64,000 nt of DNA from Roseomonas sp. KE0001 (lineage in GTDB: Bacteria; Pseudomonadota; Alphaproteobacteria; Acetobacterales; Acetobacteraceae), in assembly GCF_016107285.1 (NCBI RefSeq), contig NZ_RCVQ01000002.1, positions 310,001 to 374,000 on the forward strand, given 5' to 3'. Made by a program: the position numbers and the translations under genes. The notes beneath the pieces are model-generated. The model had not been told where the DNA came from and did not search any database. It saw only the letters and a program-made list of their open reading frames with translations. Within the stretch, counting starts at the first letter, position 1; each line of letters starts with the position of its first letter. Positions 24,672-34,083 of this stretch are shown here, piece by piece.

Positions 24672-25748
24672 TCAGTGGCCGCCCTCCGCCACCCCCTGCC
24701 GCCAGTAGCCGGCGGCCCGGAACTGGCCCGCCGGAAGGCCGCAGGCCTCGCTGAAATGCTGGCGCAGCTGGCGGGCGGTCTCCGCCTCGCAGGCGACCCA
24801 GGCGGAACGCCCGGCCTCGCCCGCCGGCCAGGACAGGGCGCGCACCGCGTCCAGCAGCGGCGCGCCATGGGGTGCGCCGTCGCGCAACAGCCAGCGCACC
24901 GCCATGCCCGGCGGCGGCGACAGCGTCTGCCGCTCGGCGGCATCGGCCACCTCGATCAACACCTGGCCGCGGGCGTCGCGCGGCATCTGCTCCAGGGCGC
25001 GGGCGATGGCGGGCAGGGCGGTCTCGTCGCCGCCCACCAGGGTCCAGCCCCGCACCGGGATATGGCCGCCGCCCGGGCCGGAGAGGCCGAGCCAGTCGCC
25101 CGGCTCCGCCCGCAAGGCGAAGCGCGAGCCCGGGCTGCCATCGCCATGCACGACGAAGTCGATCTCCATCTCGCCGGCGGCGGCATCGATGCGGCGGATG
25201 GTGTAGGTGCGCCGCGTCAGGTCGCGGCCGGCGAAGTCGGGCTGCCCGGCGGGGGTGAGGCCGGGCCAGCGCGGCTCGGCGCCGTCCGGGGCGCGCCGGC
25301 CCGGGATATAGATCTTGAGGTGCATCGCCTCGGCGTCGAAGCGGGCGAGATCGTCGCCGCGCAGGGTCAGGCGGCGCATGCGCGGCGTGACCGCGGCCAC
25401 CCGCAGCACGCGGGCGGTGCGGAAGTTCGCCGGCCGTGCGTCGGCGCGCGGCGCGGCGGCGCTGGCCCAGGCGATGCCGAGCCGCTCCCCCGGCGCGAAT
25501 TCGTCGAGATGGCCGGCGACGACGCCCTGCGCCTCGGCCAGCGCCGCGACGCTCTCGGCCTCCAGGCGCAGCGCGAGGCCGTCGGCCGCGGTCGTCACCC
25601 GCGCCTCGCCACCGGGGAAGGCAATGCGGTAATCCTCTTCGGGCCCGACGATGGGCCGGCCGTGCTCCAGCATGTGCCGGCGGAAGGCGGCGGCGAGGCG
25701 GGCGGGACTGGCGGTGCGGGCCTGCGCGGTGGCGGTGACGCGGGTCAT
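24672..25748 (-). CDS. Siderophore-interacting protein with N-terminal DUF2218 domain
   Basis: A 358-residue fusion. The DUF2218 domain (about 1-95, with HMLEHGRPI and ALRLEAESVAAL) precedes an FAD-binding siderophore reductase domain (about 115-355). That domain shows RTYTIRRIDA, FVVHGDGSPGSRFA, WTLVGGDETALPAIAR and a C-terminal GYWRQG. Members use NAD(P)H to reduce and release siderophore-bound Fe(III) in the cytoplasm. The start at ATG 25748 has AAGGAGG upstream. Last gene after the binding protein and receptor, on the same strand. Confidence 0.9.
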   Translation of the reverse strand: MTRVTATAQARTASPARLAAAFRRHMLEHGRPIVGPEEDYRIAFPGGEARVTTAADGLALRLEAESVAALAEAQGVVAGHLDEFAPGERLGIAWASAAAPRADARPANFRTARVLRVAAVTPRMRRLTLRGDDLARFDAEAMHLKIYIPGRRAPDGAEPRWPGLTPAGQPDFAGRDLTRRTYTIRRIDAAAGEMEIDFVVHGDGSPGSRFALRAEPGDWLGLSGPGGGHIPVRGWTLVGGDETALPAIARALEQMPRDARGQVLIEVADAAERQTLSPPPGMAVRWLLRDGAPHGAPLLDAVRALSWPAGEAGRSAWVACEAETARQLRQHFSEACGLPAGQFRAAGYWRQGVAEGGH

Positions 25749-25782
25749 CGGAGGTGCCTCCTTCGGCATCGGGCCGGCGGCA

Positions 25783-26925
25783 TCAGGGCCGGCTCATGGA
25801 CGGGCCGGCGGGCAGGTCGGCCCAGTAGGTTCCGGCCATCGGGATGGCCAGGAAATCCCGGTTGAGCGCCGCCAGGGTGGCGGCGGGATCGAGGTCGGCG
25901 CAGCGGTCGGGATGCAGCCAGCGGGCCAGCAGCTCCAGCATCACCACATGCGCGGGCGTGTCGTTGAAGCCGTGCCAAACGGCATGCGCCCGGCCCCGGC
26001 GCACCGCCGGCAGCAGGTCGAGCCGGTCGCGGCGCAGCGTGTCGGCCAGGGCGGCGCTCGCCGCCCCGGGCGTGACGCCCGGGCCGAGCGGGATGCCGCC
26101 GCGGCCGCCATAGGGGCCGCCGGTCGCGACATAGAGGCGGGGATCGGCGGCCACCACCTGCTCGAAGGACAGGGTGCCGATGGTGCCGGGCAGCAGCGCG
26201 GCGCCGATGCTGCGCCCGCCGCAGAAACGGATCATCGAATCATGGGCGCCGCGGCCGGGGGAATCGCAGCAGGGCCGGCCGCCGGCATGGGCGTGCAGGA
26301 ACACGGAGGGGGCCTCCGCGCCGGCGACGCGCGCGGCGATGGCGGCGAGGCGTTCGCCGTAGAAGACCTCGAAGGCCGCCGCCCGGTCCTCCCGCCCCAG
26401 GATCCGGCCGAGCAGGGCGAGGCTCGGCCGCGTGTTGCGCATCGGGTCCTGGAAGAAGTCGATGACGATGACGGGAATGCCGAGCGCGGTGACGCGGTCG
26501 GCGAGGCCGCTGGCGACGGCGGAGAGGCCGGCGACCAGCACCTCCGGCCGCGCCGCCAGCAGCGTCTCCAGCGCCAGGTCCTGCGACTGCCCGCGCCGCA
26601 GCAGCGGGATGTCGTCCACCCGCGGGAAGCGCTCCCGCACCATGGCGTAGTCGGGCGGGTTCATCCGACGCAGGTCATCGCCCCAGCCGACGATGAGGGA
26701 GACCGGATCGGGGTGCAGCAGGCCCATGGCGAGGACATGCCGCGCCTCGGTCAGCGCGATGCGCCGAGCGGTGCCGGGAAGGGTGACGCCGCGCCCCGCG
26801 ATATCCGTCAGCGGCGCTGCCGCAGCCCCGGCGCGTAGCGGCGGCGCCGGCACGGCCAGGGAGGAGAGGAGGGCCGGCAGGGCGCCCAGCAGGCGCCGCC
26901 GCCCGGCCGTCCCGCCGCCGCTCAC
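25783..26925 (-). CDS. Iron-siderophore ABC transporter substrate-binding protein
   Basis: A 380-residue periplasmic binding protein of the FepB/FhuD/BtuF type. The twin-arginine-like signal (GRRRLLGALPALL) is followed by a bilobal domain with RRIALTEARHVLA, LLAARPEVLVAG and VIVIDFFQDP. A CCDSPGRG segment is unusual. Its ATG overlaps the receptor stop (ATGA) and the reductase follows 34 bp later. No permease or ATPase gene is in this cluster, so the protein must use a transporter encoded elsewhere. Confidence 0.85.
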   Translation of the reverse strand: MSGGGTAGRRRLLGALPALLSSLAVPAPPLRAGAAAAPLTDIAGRGVTLPGTARRIALTEARHVLAMGLLHPDPVSLIVGWGDDLRRMNPPDYAMVRERFPRVDDIPLLRRGQSQDLALETLLAARPEVLVAGLSAVASGLADRVTALGIPVIVIDFFQDPMRNTRPSLALLGRILGREDRAAAFEVFYGERLAAIAARVAGAEAPSVFLHAHAGGRPCCDSPGRGAHDSMIRFCGGRSIGAALLPGTIGTLSFEQVVAADPRLYVATGGPYGGRGGIPLGPGVTPGAASAALADTLRRDRLDLLPAVRRGRAHAVWHGFNDTPAHVVMLELLARWLHPDRCADLDPAATLAALNRDFLAIPMAGTYWADLPAGPSMSRP

Positions 26926-29141
26926 CAGCGGGCGCGCAGCGAGCCCAGCACCATCCGGCCCGTGCCGTAGTAGCAGGCGGTGATGCTGCTGCAGCTGGCC
27001 ACGTAGTCCTTGTCGGCGAGGTTCTGCGCGTTCACCGCCAGCTCGACGCCGGCCAGCTTCTCGAAGCGGGCGCCCAGCTCGTAGCGGATGGCGGCATCGA
27101 ACAGCGTCACCGACGGCACCTTGAAGGTGTTGGTGTCGTTGCCGTAGGTCTCGCCGATGTAGCGCACGCCGCCGCCGAGGCTCAGGCCGCGCAGCGGGCC
27201 CTCGTGGAAGGCATAGTTGGCCCAGCCGGAAGCCATGTGGTGCGGCACCTGCGGCACCCGGTTGCCCTCGACGCCGACGACGTTCGACTTGGTGATCTCG
27301 GTGTCGAGATAGGCGTAGCTGCCGAGCAGGTCGAGGCTGTCGGTCAGGCTGGCGCGGCCCTCCAGCTCGATGCCGCGCGAGCGGATCTCGCCCTGCGCGA
27401 CGCTGTAGTTCGTGTAGACCGCGTCACGGGTCAGCACATTGTCCTGCGTGATGTGGAAGGCGGCGAGCTGGACGAAGCTGTTCATGCCCGGCGGCTGGTA
27501 CTTCACGCCGACCTCGTACTGCTCGCCCGTGGTGGGCGCGAAGTTGCCGCCGCCGCGCTGCGGCGCCTGAGTGCCGGTATTCGGCAGGAAGGAGGTCGAG
27601 TAGCTGGCATAGGGCGCCAGGCCGTTGTCGAAGAGGTAGAGGCCGCCGACGCGCCAGGTCAGCTCGTCATCCCACTGCGAGGTCTGCGCCGTGTTGGCGC
27701 CGCTCGCCAGATGCGTCGTCGTGCCGATGCTGGCGGTGTCGTAGCGCAGGCCGACATTGAACCGCCAGCGGCCGAGCGCGATCTGGTCCTGCGCGTAGAA
27801 GCCGAGCTGGTCCAGTTCCTGGTTGGTCAGGTCGGCCGGGCCGGAGAGGATGGGCGGGATGTTCCGGTAGTAGACCGGCGCGAAGAGGTCGAGGCTCGGC
27901 ACGTCGACGCTGATGGTGGTCAGCCGCGCGCGCGCCGAGGTGCGCTGCCAGTCGACGCCGAAGAGCGCCGTGTGCTGCACCGGGCCGGTGGTGAAGGTCG
28001 CCTGCGCCTGGTTGTCCAGCGCGTAGGAATTGGCGTGGTCCGAGGCGTAGGTGGCGCGGCGGCTGCCGGTGCGGCCGTTGGCGGCGATGGAGCCGATGGA
28101 GAGGACGTTGAACTCCGCGTCGATATGCGAGTAGCGGAAGTTCTGGCGCACCGTCCAGACATTGTCGAAGCGGTGCTCGAACTGGTAGCCGATCGAGGCC
28201 TGGGTGCGGTCGAAGCGGTCGTAGTTCGGATCGCCGCCGAAGAAGCCGCGGCGCTGCTGGCCATAGGGGCTGGGCAGCACCGAGCCGACGGCGGGGACGA
28301 AGTTGTAGAAGCCGCTCTTCGGATCCTTCTGGTAGGAGGCGAGCAGCGTGAAGGTGGTGTTGTCGTCCGGGCGCCACATCAGCGCGGGCGCGATGGCGAT
28401 GCGCTGCTCCTCGGCGAAGTCGTACTGCGTGTCGGCGATGCGGGCGATGCCGGTCAGGCGGTAGGCGAAGGTGCCGTCCTCGGTCAGCGGGCCGCCGAAG
28501 TCGAAGGCGGTCTGCATCAGCGCGTTGCTGCCGGCCTCGATGCGGACCTCATGGATCGGCGTGGTGGTCGGGCGGCGGCTGACCAGGTTCACCAGGCCGC
28601 CGACGCCGGTCTGGCCGTAGAGCACCGAGGCCGGGCCGCGCAGCACCTCGATCCTCTCCAGCAGCCAGGGGTCGGTGTTCGGCACGCCGTAGTAGAGGCC
28701 GCGGCCCTGGCGCAGGCCATCGAGAAAGTTGACGAAGGCGGCGCCGGTGCCCTGCCCGCCGAAGCCGCGCACGAAGACGCTGTCATAGCGCGCGGCGGGC
28801 CGCACCTCGGCCAGCACGCCGGCGGTGTAGCGCAGGGCCTGGGAGACGCTGAGCGCCGCCTGGTCGTCGATCTGGTCGCGGGTGACGACGCCGACCGACT
28901 GCGGCGCCTCGATCAGCGGCGTGTCGGTCTTGGAGCCGGTGGTGGTGAGTGGCGCGACATAGCCCGGCGCATGCTCCCAGGCGCGCCAGGCGGTGGCCTG
29001 GACATTGACCTCCGGCAGGGTGACGCTGCCCTCGGTGATGGGCGCCGCGGCGGGGGCGGGTGCCTCCTGCGCCAGCGTGGCGGTGGGCAGGACCGCGGCG
29101 GTCGCGAGGAGGAGGGAGCGCAGCGGAGACAAGCGAGCCAT
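26922..29141 (-). CDS. TonB-dependent siderophore receptor
   Basis: A 739-residue outer-membrane receptor. The signal peptide ends near TATLA-QEA. A TonB-box-like TLPEVNVQA follows. The plug domain (about 65-190) has APQSVGVVTRDQI, SVFVRGFGG and IEVLRGPASVLYGQ. A 22-strand barrel takes up the rest and ends in RARW. The start is the ATG at 29141; longer frames upstream are not supported. A candidate Fur box lies 47 bp before the start. Substrate cannot be predicted from sequence; ferric siderophore is likely from the downstream reductase. Confidence 0.93.
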   Translation of the reverse strand: MARLSPLRSLLLATAAVLPTATLAQEAPAPAAAPITEGSVTLPEVNVQATAWRAWEHAPGYVAPLTTTGSKTDTPLIEAPQSVGVVTRDQIDDQAALSVSQALRYTAGVLAEVRPAARYDSVFVRGFGGQGTGAAFVNFLDGLRQGRGLYYGVPNTDPWLLERIEVLRGPASVLYGQTGVGGLVNLVSRRPTTTPIHEVRIEAGSNALMQTAFDFGGPLTEDGTFAYRLTGIARIADTQYDFAEEQRIAIAPALMWRPDDNTTFTLLASYQKDPKSGFYNFVPAVGSVLPSPYGQQRRGFFGGDPNYDRFDRTQASIGYQFEHRFDNVWTVRQNFRYSHIDAEFNVLSIGSIAANGRTGSRRATYASDHANSYALDNQAQATFTTGPVQHTALFGVDWQRTSARARLTTISVDVPSLDLFAPVYYRNIPPILSGPADLTNQELDQLGFYAQDQIALGRWRFNVGLRYDTASIGTTTHLASGANTAQTSQWDDELTWRVGGLYLFDNGLAPYASYSTSFLPNTGTQAPQRGGGNFAPTTGEQYEVGVKYQPPGMNSFVQLAAFHITQDNVLTRDAVYTNYSVAQGEIRSRGIELEGRASLTDSLDLLGSYAYLDTEITKSNVVGVEGNRVPQVPHHMASGWANYAFHEGPLRGLSLGGGVRYIGETYGNDTNTFKVPSVTLFDAAIRYELGARFEKLAGVELAVNAQNLADKDYVASCSSITACYYGTGRMVLGSLRARW

Positions 29142-29187
29142 GCCAGACTTTCCGGAAACGGGAGATTGGCGCCCGTTTAGGCACGGC

Positions 29188-29202
29188 TGCGATTCGTTCG
29201 CA
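29188..29202 (-). promoter_or_regulatory. Candidate Fur box upstream of the TonB receptor
   Basis: TGCGATTCGTTCGCA is an inverted repeat (TGCGA-N5-TCGCA) close to the 7-1-7 Fur pattern with TGCGAAT-like half-sites. It is 47 bp upstream of the receptor ATG in an otherwise GC-rich gap. Confidence 0.4.
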
Positions 29203-29260
29203 ACATGGGCGGGCGCGGATCTGCCCTTCGCCCGCCGCGTGTGTCCCTTCGGCCCGCCCC

Positions 29261-30532
29261 TCAGCCCAGCGCCGCCAGGGCCTGGGTCAGGTCGGCGATC
29301 AGGTCGTCGACATGCTCGATGCCGATGCTGAGCCGGATCAGCCCGTCGCTCACGCCGATCCGCGCCCGCACCTCCGCCGGCACGCCGGAATGGGTGGTGG
29401 AGGCGGGGTGGCTGGCCAGCGATTCGGTGCCACCCAGGCTGACCGCCAGCTTGAAGACGCGCAGCCGGTTCAGCACCCGGAAGGCCTCCGGCTGGCCGCC
29501 GGCGATCTCGATGCTGAAGGTCGAGCCGGGGCCGCTGCATTGCGCCGCGTAGACCGGGCCGGCCTGCGGCCCCAGCGCATGCACCGCCGCGACGCGCGGG
29601 TGCCGCTCCAGGAAGTCGGCCACCGCCTCGGCGTTGCGCGCCGCCGCCTTCATGCGCAGCGAGAGCGTCTCCAGAGAGCGGCCCAGCATCCAGCAGGAAT
29701 GCGGATCGAGCTGCGTGCCGATGGCGCCGCGCAGCAGCCGCACCGCCTGGATCAGGTCGCGCCGGCCGATGGCGGCGCCCGCGACGAGGTCGCTGTGCCC
29801 GCCGACATACTTGGTCATGGAGGAGACGACGAGGTCGACGCCATGCGTCAGCGGCTGCTGGAAGATCGGCCCGAGCATGGTGTTGTCGCAGAGGATCACC
29901 GGGCGGTGCCCCGCCTGCCGCGCGGCGATGCGGTCGGCGGCGACCCCGATCAGCGCCAGGTCGACCAGGGTATTGAGCGGGTTGGAGGGGGTCTCCACCA
30001 GGATCACGCTGACCCGGCCGCGCGCCACGGCCCGGTCCGCGGCGGCCTCGATGGCCGCGGCCTTCGTCCCCTCCGCGAAGCCCTCGGCGGCGATGCCGTA
30101 CTGCGCCAGGGTGCGGGCGAGCAGCGTCTCGGTGCCGCCGTAGAGCGGCTGGCTGTGCAGGATGATGTCGCCCGGCCGGGCGAAGGCCAGGATGCTGGTG
30201 GCGATGGCCGCCATGCCGGAGGAGAAGAGCAGGGCTGCCTCGCCCTTCTCGTAGATCGCCAGGCGGTCCTCGACGATCTCGCTGTTGGGGTGGTTGAAGC
30301 GCGAATAGACCAGCCCGGCGCCGCCCTCGGGGGCGGCCTTGCGGCCGGCGACGACATCGAAGTAGTCGCGCCCCTCCTCGGCCGAGCGGAAGACGAAGGT
30401 GGAGGTCAGGAAGACCGGCGGCTTGACCGAGCCCTCGGAGAGGGCCGGGTCGTAGCCGTAGCCCAGCATCAGCGTCTCGGGATGCAGGGGGTGGTTGCCG
30501 ATCGTCGTGTGGTGGCTGCGGTCCTCGGCCAT
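29261..30532 (-). CDS. Cys/Met-metabolism PLP-dependent enzyme (cystathionine gamma-synthase/lyase family)
   Basis: A 423-residue fold-type I PLP enzyme. Features are [25 protein letters not shown] (cofactor phosphate binding), [32 protein letters not shown] and the Schiff-base lysine in [12 protein letters not shown]. The C-terminal [12 protein letters not shown] and [12 protein letters not shown] segments are typical. The family includes cystathionine gamma-synthase, beta/gamma-lyases and methionine gamma-lyase; sequence alone does not settle which. The start is the ATG at 30532. It is divergent from the next two genes. Confidence 0.88.
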   Translation of the reverse strand: MAEDRSHHTTIGNHPLHPETLMLGYGYDPALSEGSVKPPVFLTSTFVFRSAEEGRDYFDVVAGRKAAPEGGAGLVYSRFNHPNSEIVEDRLAIYEKGEAALLFSSGMAAIATSILAFARPGDIILHSQPLYGGTETLLARTLAQYGIAAEGFAEGTKAAAIEAAADRAVARGRVSVILVETPSNPLNTLVDLALIGVAADRIAARQAGHRPVILCDNTMLGPIFQQPLTHGVDLVVSSMTKYVGGHSDLVAGAAIGRRDLIQAVRLLRGAIGTQLDPHSCWMLGRSLETLSLRMKAAARNAEAVADFLERHPRVAAVHALGPQAGPVYAAQCSGPGSTFSIEIAGGQPEAFRVLNRLRVFKLAVSLGGTESLASHPASTTHSGVPAEVRARIGVSDGLIRLSIGIEHVDDLIADLTQALAALG

Positions 30533-30606
30533 GGCGGGCCTCCTTGCTGGGGCCGCCGGGCGGCGGCCGGGGAGGGAGGCTGGCATGGCGGCCCCGGGGC
30601 GCGCCA

Positions 30607-30672
30607 GGGGAACGCCAAAGGGGAAACGCCAAAGGGGAAACGCCAAAGGGGAAACGCCAAAGGGGAAACGCC
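30607..30672. repeat. 14-bp tandem repeat (minisatellite)
   Basis: Five CGCC tetramers spaced exactly 14 bp apart (first at 30613, last at 30669-30672) mark a repeat of unit CGCCAAAGGGGAAA. Degenerate partial units lie at both ends. The array occupies the 204-bp gap between the two divergent PLP-enzyme genes. The period is not a multiple of three, which argues against coding. Confidence 0.9.
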
Positions 30673-30736
30673 AGAAGGGGCGGGAGCGGCGGCCCCTCCC
30701 TTGCCGGACGGCCCCAGGCGCGCGAGGCTCCCGCTC

Positions 30737-31900
30737 ATGCAGGACCCCGCCTATCTCGACCCGCGCAGCGGCCGCACCTGGCCGCTTTCCGAACCCCGCT
30801 GGCGCGGCCCCGAGGGCCAGCCGCTGCTGCTCACCGACCTGCCCGGCCTGACCCGGCCGGGAATCGAGGCCGGCACGCGCGGCCTCTGGCGCTACGCCGC
30901 GGCGCTGCCGTTCCGGCCGGCGGCGCCGATCACCCTGGGCGAGGGCGCGACGCCGCTGCTGCGGCGCGACTGGGGCCAGGGCGCGCTGCGCGGCACGGCG
31001 CACTTCAAATGCGAGTGGCTGATGCCGAGCGGCAGCTTCAAGGACCGTGGCGCCACGGTCATGCTCTCGCTGCTGCGCGAGCAGGGCATCCGGCACGTGC
31101 TCGAGGATTCCTCCGGCAATGGCGGCGCGGCCATCGCCACCTACGCGGCGGCGGGCGGGATGCGGGCGAGGATCCTGGTGCCGGCCTCGACCAGCCCGGC
31201 CAAGACGGTGCAGTCCCGCGCCCTCGGCGCCGCGATCGAACTGATCCCCGGCAGCCGGCAGGACTGCGCCGACGCGGCCCTGGCCCAGGGGAACGACCCG
31301 GCGGGGAACGATCCGGCCTCGGGCGTCTTCTACGCCAGTCACAACTGGCACCCCTTCTTCCTGCAGGGCACCAAGACGCTGGCCTACGAGCTGTGGGAGG
31401 ATCTCGGCTTCCGCGCGCCGGACAACGTCATCGTCCCCTGCGGCGCCGGCTCCAATGTGCTCGGCTGCGGCATCGGCTTCGGCGAGCTGCTGCGGGCGGG
31501 GCAGATCGACCGCCTGCCGCGCCTCTTCGCCGCCCAGCCGGCGCAATGCGGGCCGATCGCGCGGGCCTTCCTCGGCCTGCCGCCGGCGCCGCCCGGCCCG
31601 ACCATCGCCGAGGGCACGGCCATCGCCCAGCCGATCCGCCTGCCGGAGATCCTGGACACCCTGCGGCGGAGCGGCGGCGGCGCCGTGCTGCTGGAGGAGG
31701 CGGAGATCGCCGCGGCCACGCGCGATCTGGCGGCGCAGGGCCTCTATGTGGAGCCCACCTCGGCCCAGGCGGCGGCGGCGCTGAGCCGCCTGCGGGAGGA
31801 GGGCGCCATCGGGCGGGAGGAGGTGACGGTGGTGGTGCTGACCGGCGCCGGGCTGAAGGCGACGCAGCGCCATGCCGAGCTGGCCGGGGTGGCGCTGTGA
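30737..31900 (+). CDS. PLP-dependent enzyme, threonine synthase-like
   Basis: A 387-residue fold-type II PLP enzyme. The Schiff-base lysine is in [11 protein letters not shown]. The phosphate-binding and substrate loops are [14 protein letters not shown] and [10 protein letters not shown], with [11 protein letters not shown] at the C-terminus. The N-terminal Arg/Pro-rich [18 protein letters not shown] resembles threonine synthase-like proteins found outside the thr operon. The substrate could be phosphohomoserine or another beta-substituted amino acid. The stop overlaps the GTG of the M81 gene (GTGA), so the two are coupled. Confidence 0.8.
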   Translation: MQDPAYLDPRSGRTWPLSEPRWRGPEGQPLLLTDLPGLTRPGIEAGTRGLWRYAAALPFRPAAPITLGEGATPLLRRDWGQGALRGTAHFKCEWLMPSGSFKDRGATVMLSLLREQGIRHVLEDSSGNGGAAIATYAAAGGMRARILVPASTSPAKTVQSRALGAAIELIPGSRQDCADAALAQGNDPAGNDPASGVFYASHNWHPFFLQGTKTLAYELWEDLGFRAPDNVIVPCGAGSNVLGCGIGFGELLRAGQIDRLPRLFAAQPAQCGPIARAFLGLPPAPPGPTIAEGTAIAQPIRLPEILDTLRRSGGGAVLLEEAEIAAATRDLAAQGLYVEPTSAQAAAALSRLREEGAIGREEVTVVVLTGAGLKATQRHAELAGVAL

Positions 31901-33405
31901 CGGGAGGGCCGCGCGTCGCGCTGCTCGGCTTCTCCATCGAGTGCAACCGCTTCGCCCCCGTGGCGCGCCTGGCGGATTTCCGCCGCTGGCTGGAGGGCGA
32001 GGCCCTGCTGGCCGATGCGCGGGGCGCGGCGCCGGTGGCGCTGCCGGAGATGCCGGGCTTCGTCGCCGCCATGGACGCCGCCGGACCCTGGCGGCCCCGC
32101 CCGCTGCTGCTCGCCCTGGCCGAGCCGAACGGGCCGGTCGAGCAGGGCGACTTCGCAGACATGATGGCGCTCTGGCGCCAGGGGCTCGAGGCGCTGCGCG
32201 GCGAGCTGGACGGCGTCTACTGCCTGCTGCATGGCGCCGGCCTGACCACGGCGCTGGACGATCCCGAGGGTGCCCTGCAGGCGATGATCCGCGAGGTGCT
32301 GGGCGAGGGCGTGCCGCTGGTCTGCAGCTACGACCTGCACGCCAATGTCTCCCAAGCGATGGTGCGGCATTGCGACGCCTTCGTGGGCTACCGCACCAAC
32401 CCGCATCTCGACATGCGCGAGCGGGGCGCGGAATCCGCCGCGCTGCTGCGGCGGCTGATGGCGGGCGAGCGGTTCCATCGCGCCTTCCGCCGCCTGCCCA
32501 TCGTGGCGCCGACCGTCAGCCTGCTGACGGCCAAGGGGCCCTATGGCGAGGTGATCGACTTCGGGCAGGAACGGCGGCGGCTGCTGGGGCCGGAGAAGGT
32601 CGCCAATGTCTCGGTGATGGGCGGCTTCGCCTACAGCGACACGCCCTTCAACGGCTTCGCCATCGTCGTCACCGGCCCCGACCGTGCCGCCTGCGAGGCG
32701 CTGGCCGACGAGCTGGCGCGCGATGCCTGGAGCCGGCGCGCCCGCTTCGTGGCGAAGCTGACACCGCTGACCGAGGCGGTGCAGCGTGCCCTGACCGCGG
32801 AGGTGCCGCTGGCCTTCGCCGATGTCGCCGACAATCCCGGCGGTGGCGGCGGCGGCAACACCCTGTTCATCCTGGCCGCCTTCCACAAGGCGGGGGTGGA
32901 GGGCGCGCTGTTCGGCCTTCTCCATGACCCGGCGCTGGCGGCGGAGGCGCATGAGCGCGGCCGGGGCGCGCGCTTCAGCGCCCGGTTCAACCGCGACACG
33001 CGGGGCGGCTTCGCGCATCCCTTCGCCGCGCCGGCGGAGGTGGTGGCGCTGTCGGACGGGCGGGTCGTCGGGCGGCGTGGCCTCTATGCGGGCACGGCGA
33101 AGGATCTGGGCCCGACGGCCGCGCTGCGCCTGGGCGGGATCACGGCGGTGGTGGTCAGCCACCGCCTGCAATGCGCCGACCCGGCCTTCTTCGAGCATCT
33201 GGGCCTCGATATCGGCGCGGCGCGGGCCGTGGTGCTGAAGTCGCGCGGGCATTTCCGCGGCGGCTTCGACGAGTTCTTCACGCCCGGCCGCATCATCGAG
33301 GTGGACGCCCCCGGCCTGACCTCGCCGATGCTGGACCGCTTCGCCTGGACGAAGCTGCCCCGCCCGGTGCTGCCGCTCGACCCGGAGACGCGCTGGGCGC
33401 CGTGA
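31897..33405 (+). CDS. M81 family metallopeptidase (MlrC-like)
   Basis: A 502-residue protein of the microcystinase C family. Recognisable are [10 protein letters not shown] near the start (usually ETNTFSP-like), [15 protein letters not shown] (probable metal ligands), [22 protein letters not shown], and the C-terminal [15 protein letters not shown]. The family is named for linear microcystin hydrolysis but is widespread in soil alphaproteobacteria beside amino-acid or peptide uptake genes, so the real substrate is unknown. The GTG start at 31897 overlaps the upstream stop. Confidence 0.87.
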   Translation: MTGGPRVALLGFSIECNRFAPVARLADFRRWLEGEALLADARGAAPVALPEMPGFVAAMDAAGPWRPRPLLLALAEPNGPVEQGDFADMMALWRQGLEALRGELDGVYCLLHGAGLTTALDDPEGALQAMIREVLGEGVPLVCSYDLHANVSQAMVRHCDAFVGYRTNPHLDMRERGAESAALLRRLMAGERFHRAFRRLPIVAPTVSLLTAKGPYGEVIDFGQERRRLLGPEKVANVSVMGGFAYSDTPFNGFAIVVTGPDRAACEALADELARDAWSRRARFVAKLTPLTEAVQRALTAEVPLAFADVADNPGGGGGGNTLFILAAFHKAGVEGALFGLLHDPALAAEAHERGRGARFSARFNRDTRGGFAHPFAAPAEVVALSDGRVVGRRGLYAGTAKDLGPTAALRLGGITAVVVSHRLQCADPAFFEHLGLDIGAARAVVLKSRGHFRGGFDEFFTPGRIIEVDAPGLTSPMLDRFAWTKLPRPVLPLDPETRWAP

Positions 33406-33412
33406 GGGAGGC

Positions 33413-34083
33413 TCAGCGCCGGTCCGGGTAGTCGCGGCCCGGCCGCGCCCTGTAGGCCGGGAGCGACCAGCCCCGCCGGATCGCCGCCGCGCGGAGGCCG
33501 AAGGCGAGGGCGAGGCCGGTGCAGACGGCGAGGCCGCGGTCCGCCCCCGCCGCGGTGAGCAGGACGAAGGCGCCGGCGCCGAGCGCGGCCGCCGTGGCGT
33601 AGATCTCGCGCCGCAGGATGAGCGGCAGCTCGCCGCAGATCACGTCGCGCAGCGCGCCGCCGAAGGTGGCGGTGGCCATGCCCATCAGCGTCGCGGCCCA
33701 GGGGCCGGCGCCCTCCATCAGCGCCGCCTCGGCGCCCAGCACGGCGAAGACCGACAGCCCCAGAGCGTCGGCCCAGAGCAGCGGCACGAAGCGCCGTTCC
33801 AGCAGATGCGCCGTGAAGAAGATCAGCACGGCGATGCCGGCGACCATCAGCGCCAGGCCGGGCGTGGTGAGCCAGCCGACCGGGCGGCCCAGCAGCACGT
33901 CCCGCACCGTGCCGCCGCCGAAGGCGGTGACGGCGGCGATCAGGATGAAGCCGACCGGGTCGAGCCGCTTGCGCGAGGCGGTGAGGGCGCCCGCCGCGGC
34001 GAAGGCGGCGGTGCCCAGCCAGTTCAGGCCGACGAGCAGCCAGGCGAGCGGCCAGGCGGAAGGCCAGGCGGAAGGCAGGTCAC
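33413..34083 (-). CDS. TRIC/UPF0126 family membrane channel, apparent N-terminal frameshift
   Basis: Encodes a UPF0126/TRIC-type cation channel made of two repeats of three helices, each with a Gly-rich kink motif (FGGGTVRDVLLG and FGGALRDVICGE). From 34078 inward one open frame covers the whole protein (about 221 codons, starting near WLLVGLNWLGTAAFAAAGAL) but has no ATG, GTG or TTG before codon 33907, which lies inside the first motif. A GTG at 34083 overlaps the upstream MFS stop (GTGA) but is one base out of frame. The first of the 12-bp repeat units between them lacks one G; restoring it joins GTG to the protein in frame. So the gene is disrupted, is misread at one base, or starts at a rare CTG. 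Confidence 0.75.
34043..34077 (-). repeat. 12-bp tandem repeat at the start of the TRIC gene
   Basis: Minus-strand units: TGCCTTCCGCC (11 bp, 34077-34067), TGGCCTTCCGCC (34066-34055) and the diverged TGGCCGCTCGCC (34054-34043), encoding WPSA-type repeats. The first unit is one G short. Confidence 0.75.

Noticed and set aside
26922-30632. A single frame of over 1200 codons joining upstream sequence to the TonB receptor
   Set aside because: The part before 29141 is the out-of-frame shadow of the PLP enzyme; the signal peptide and TonB box begin at the ATG at 29141.
33413-33907. A 165-codon TRIC protein starting at GTG 33907
   Set aside because: This start lies within the first conserved Gly motif and would remove the first helices, while homologous sequence continues upstream in the same frame.
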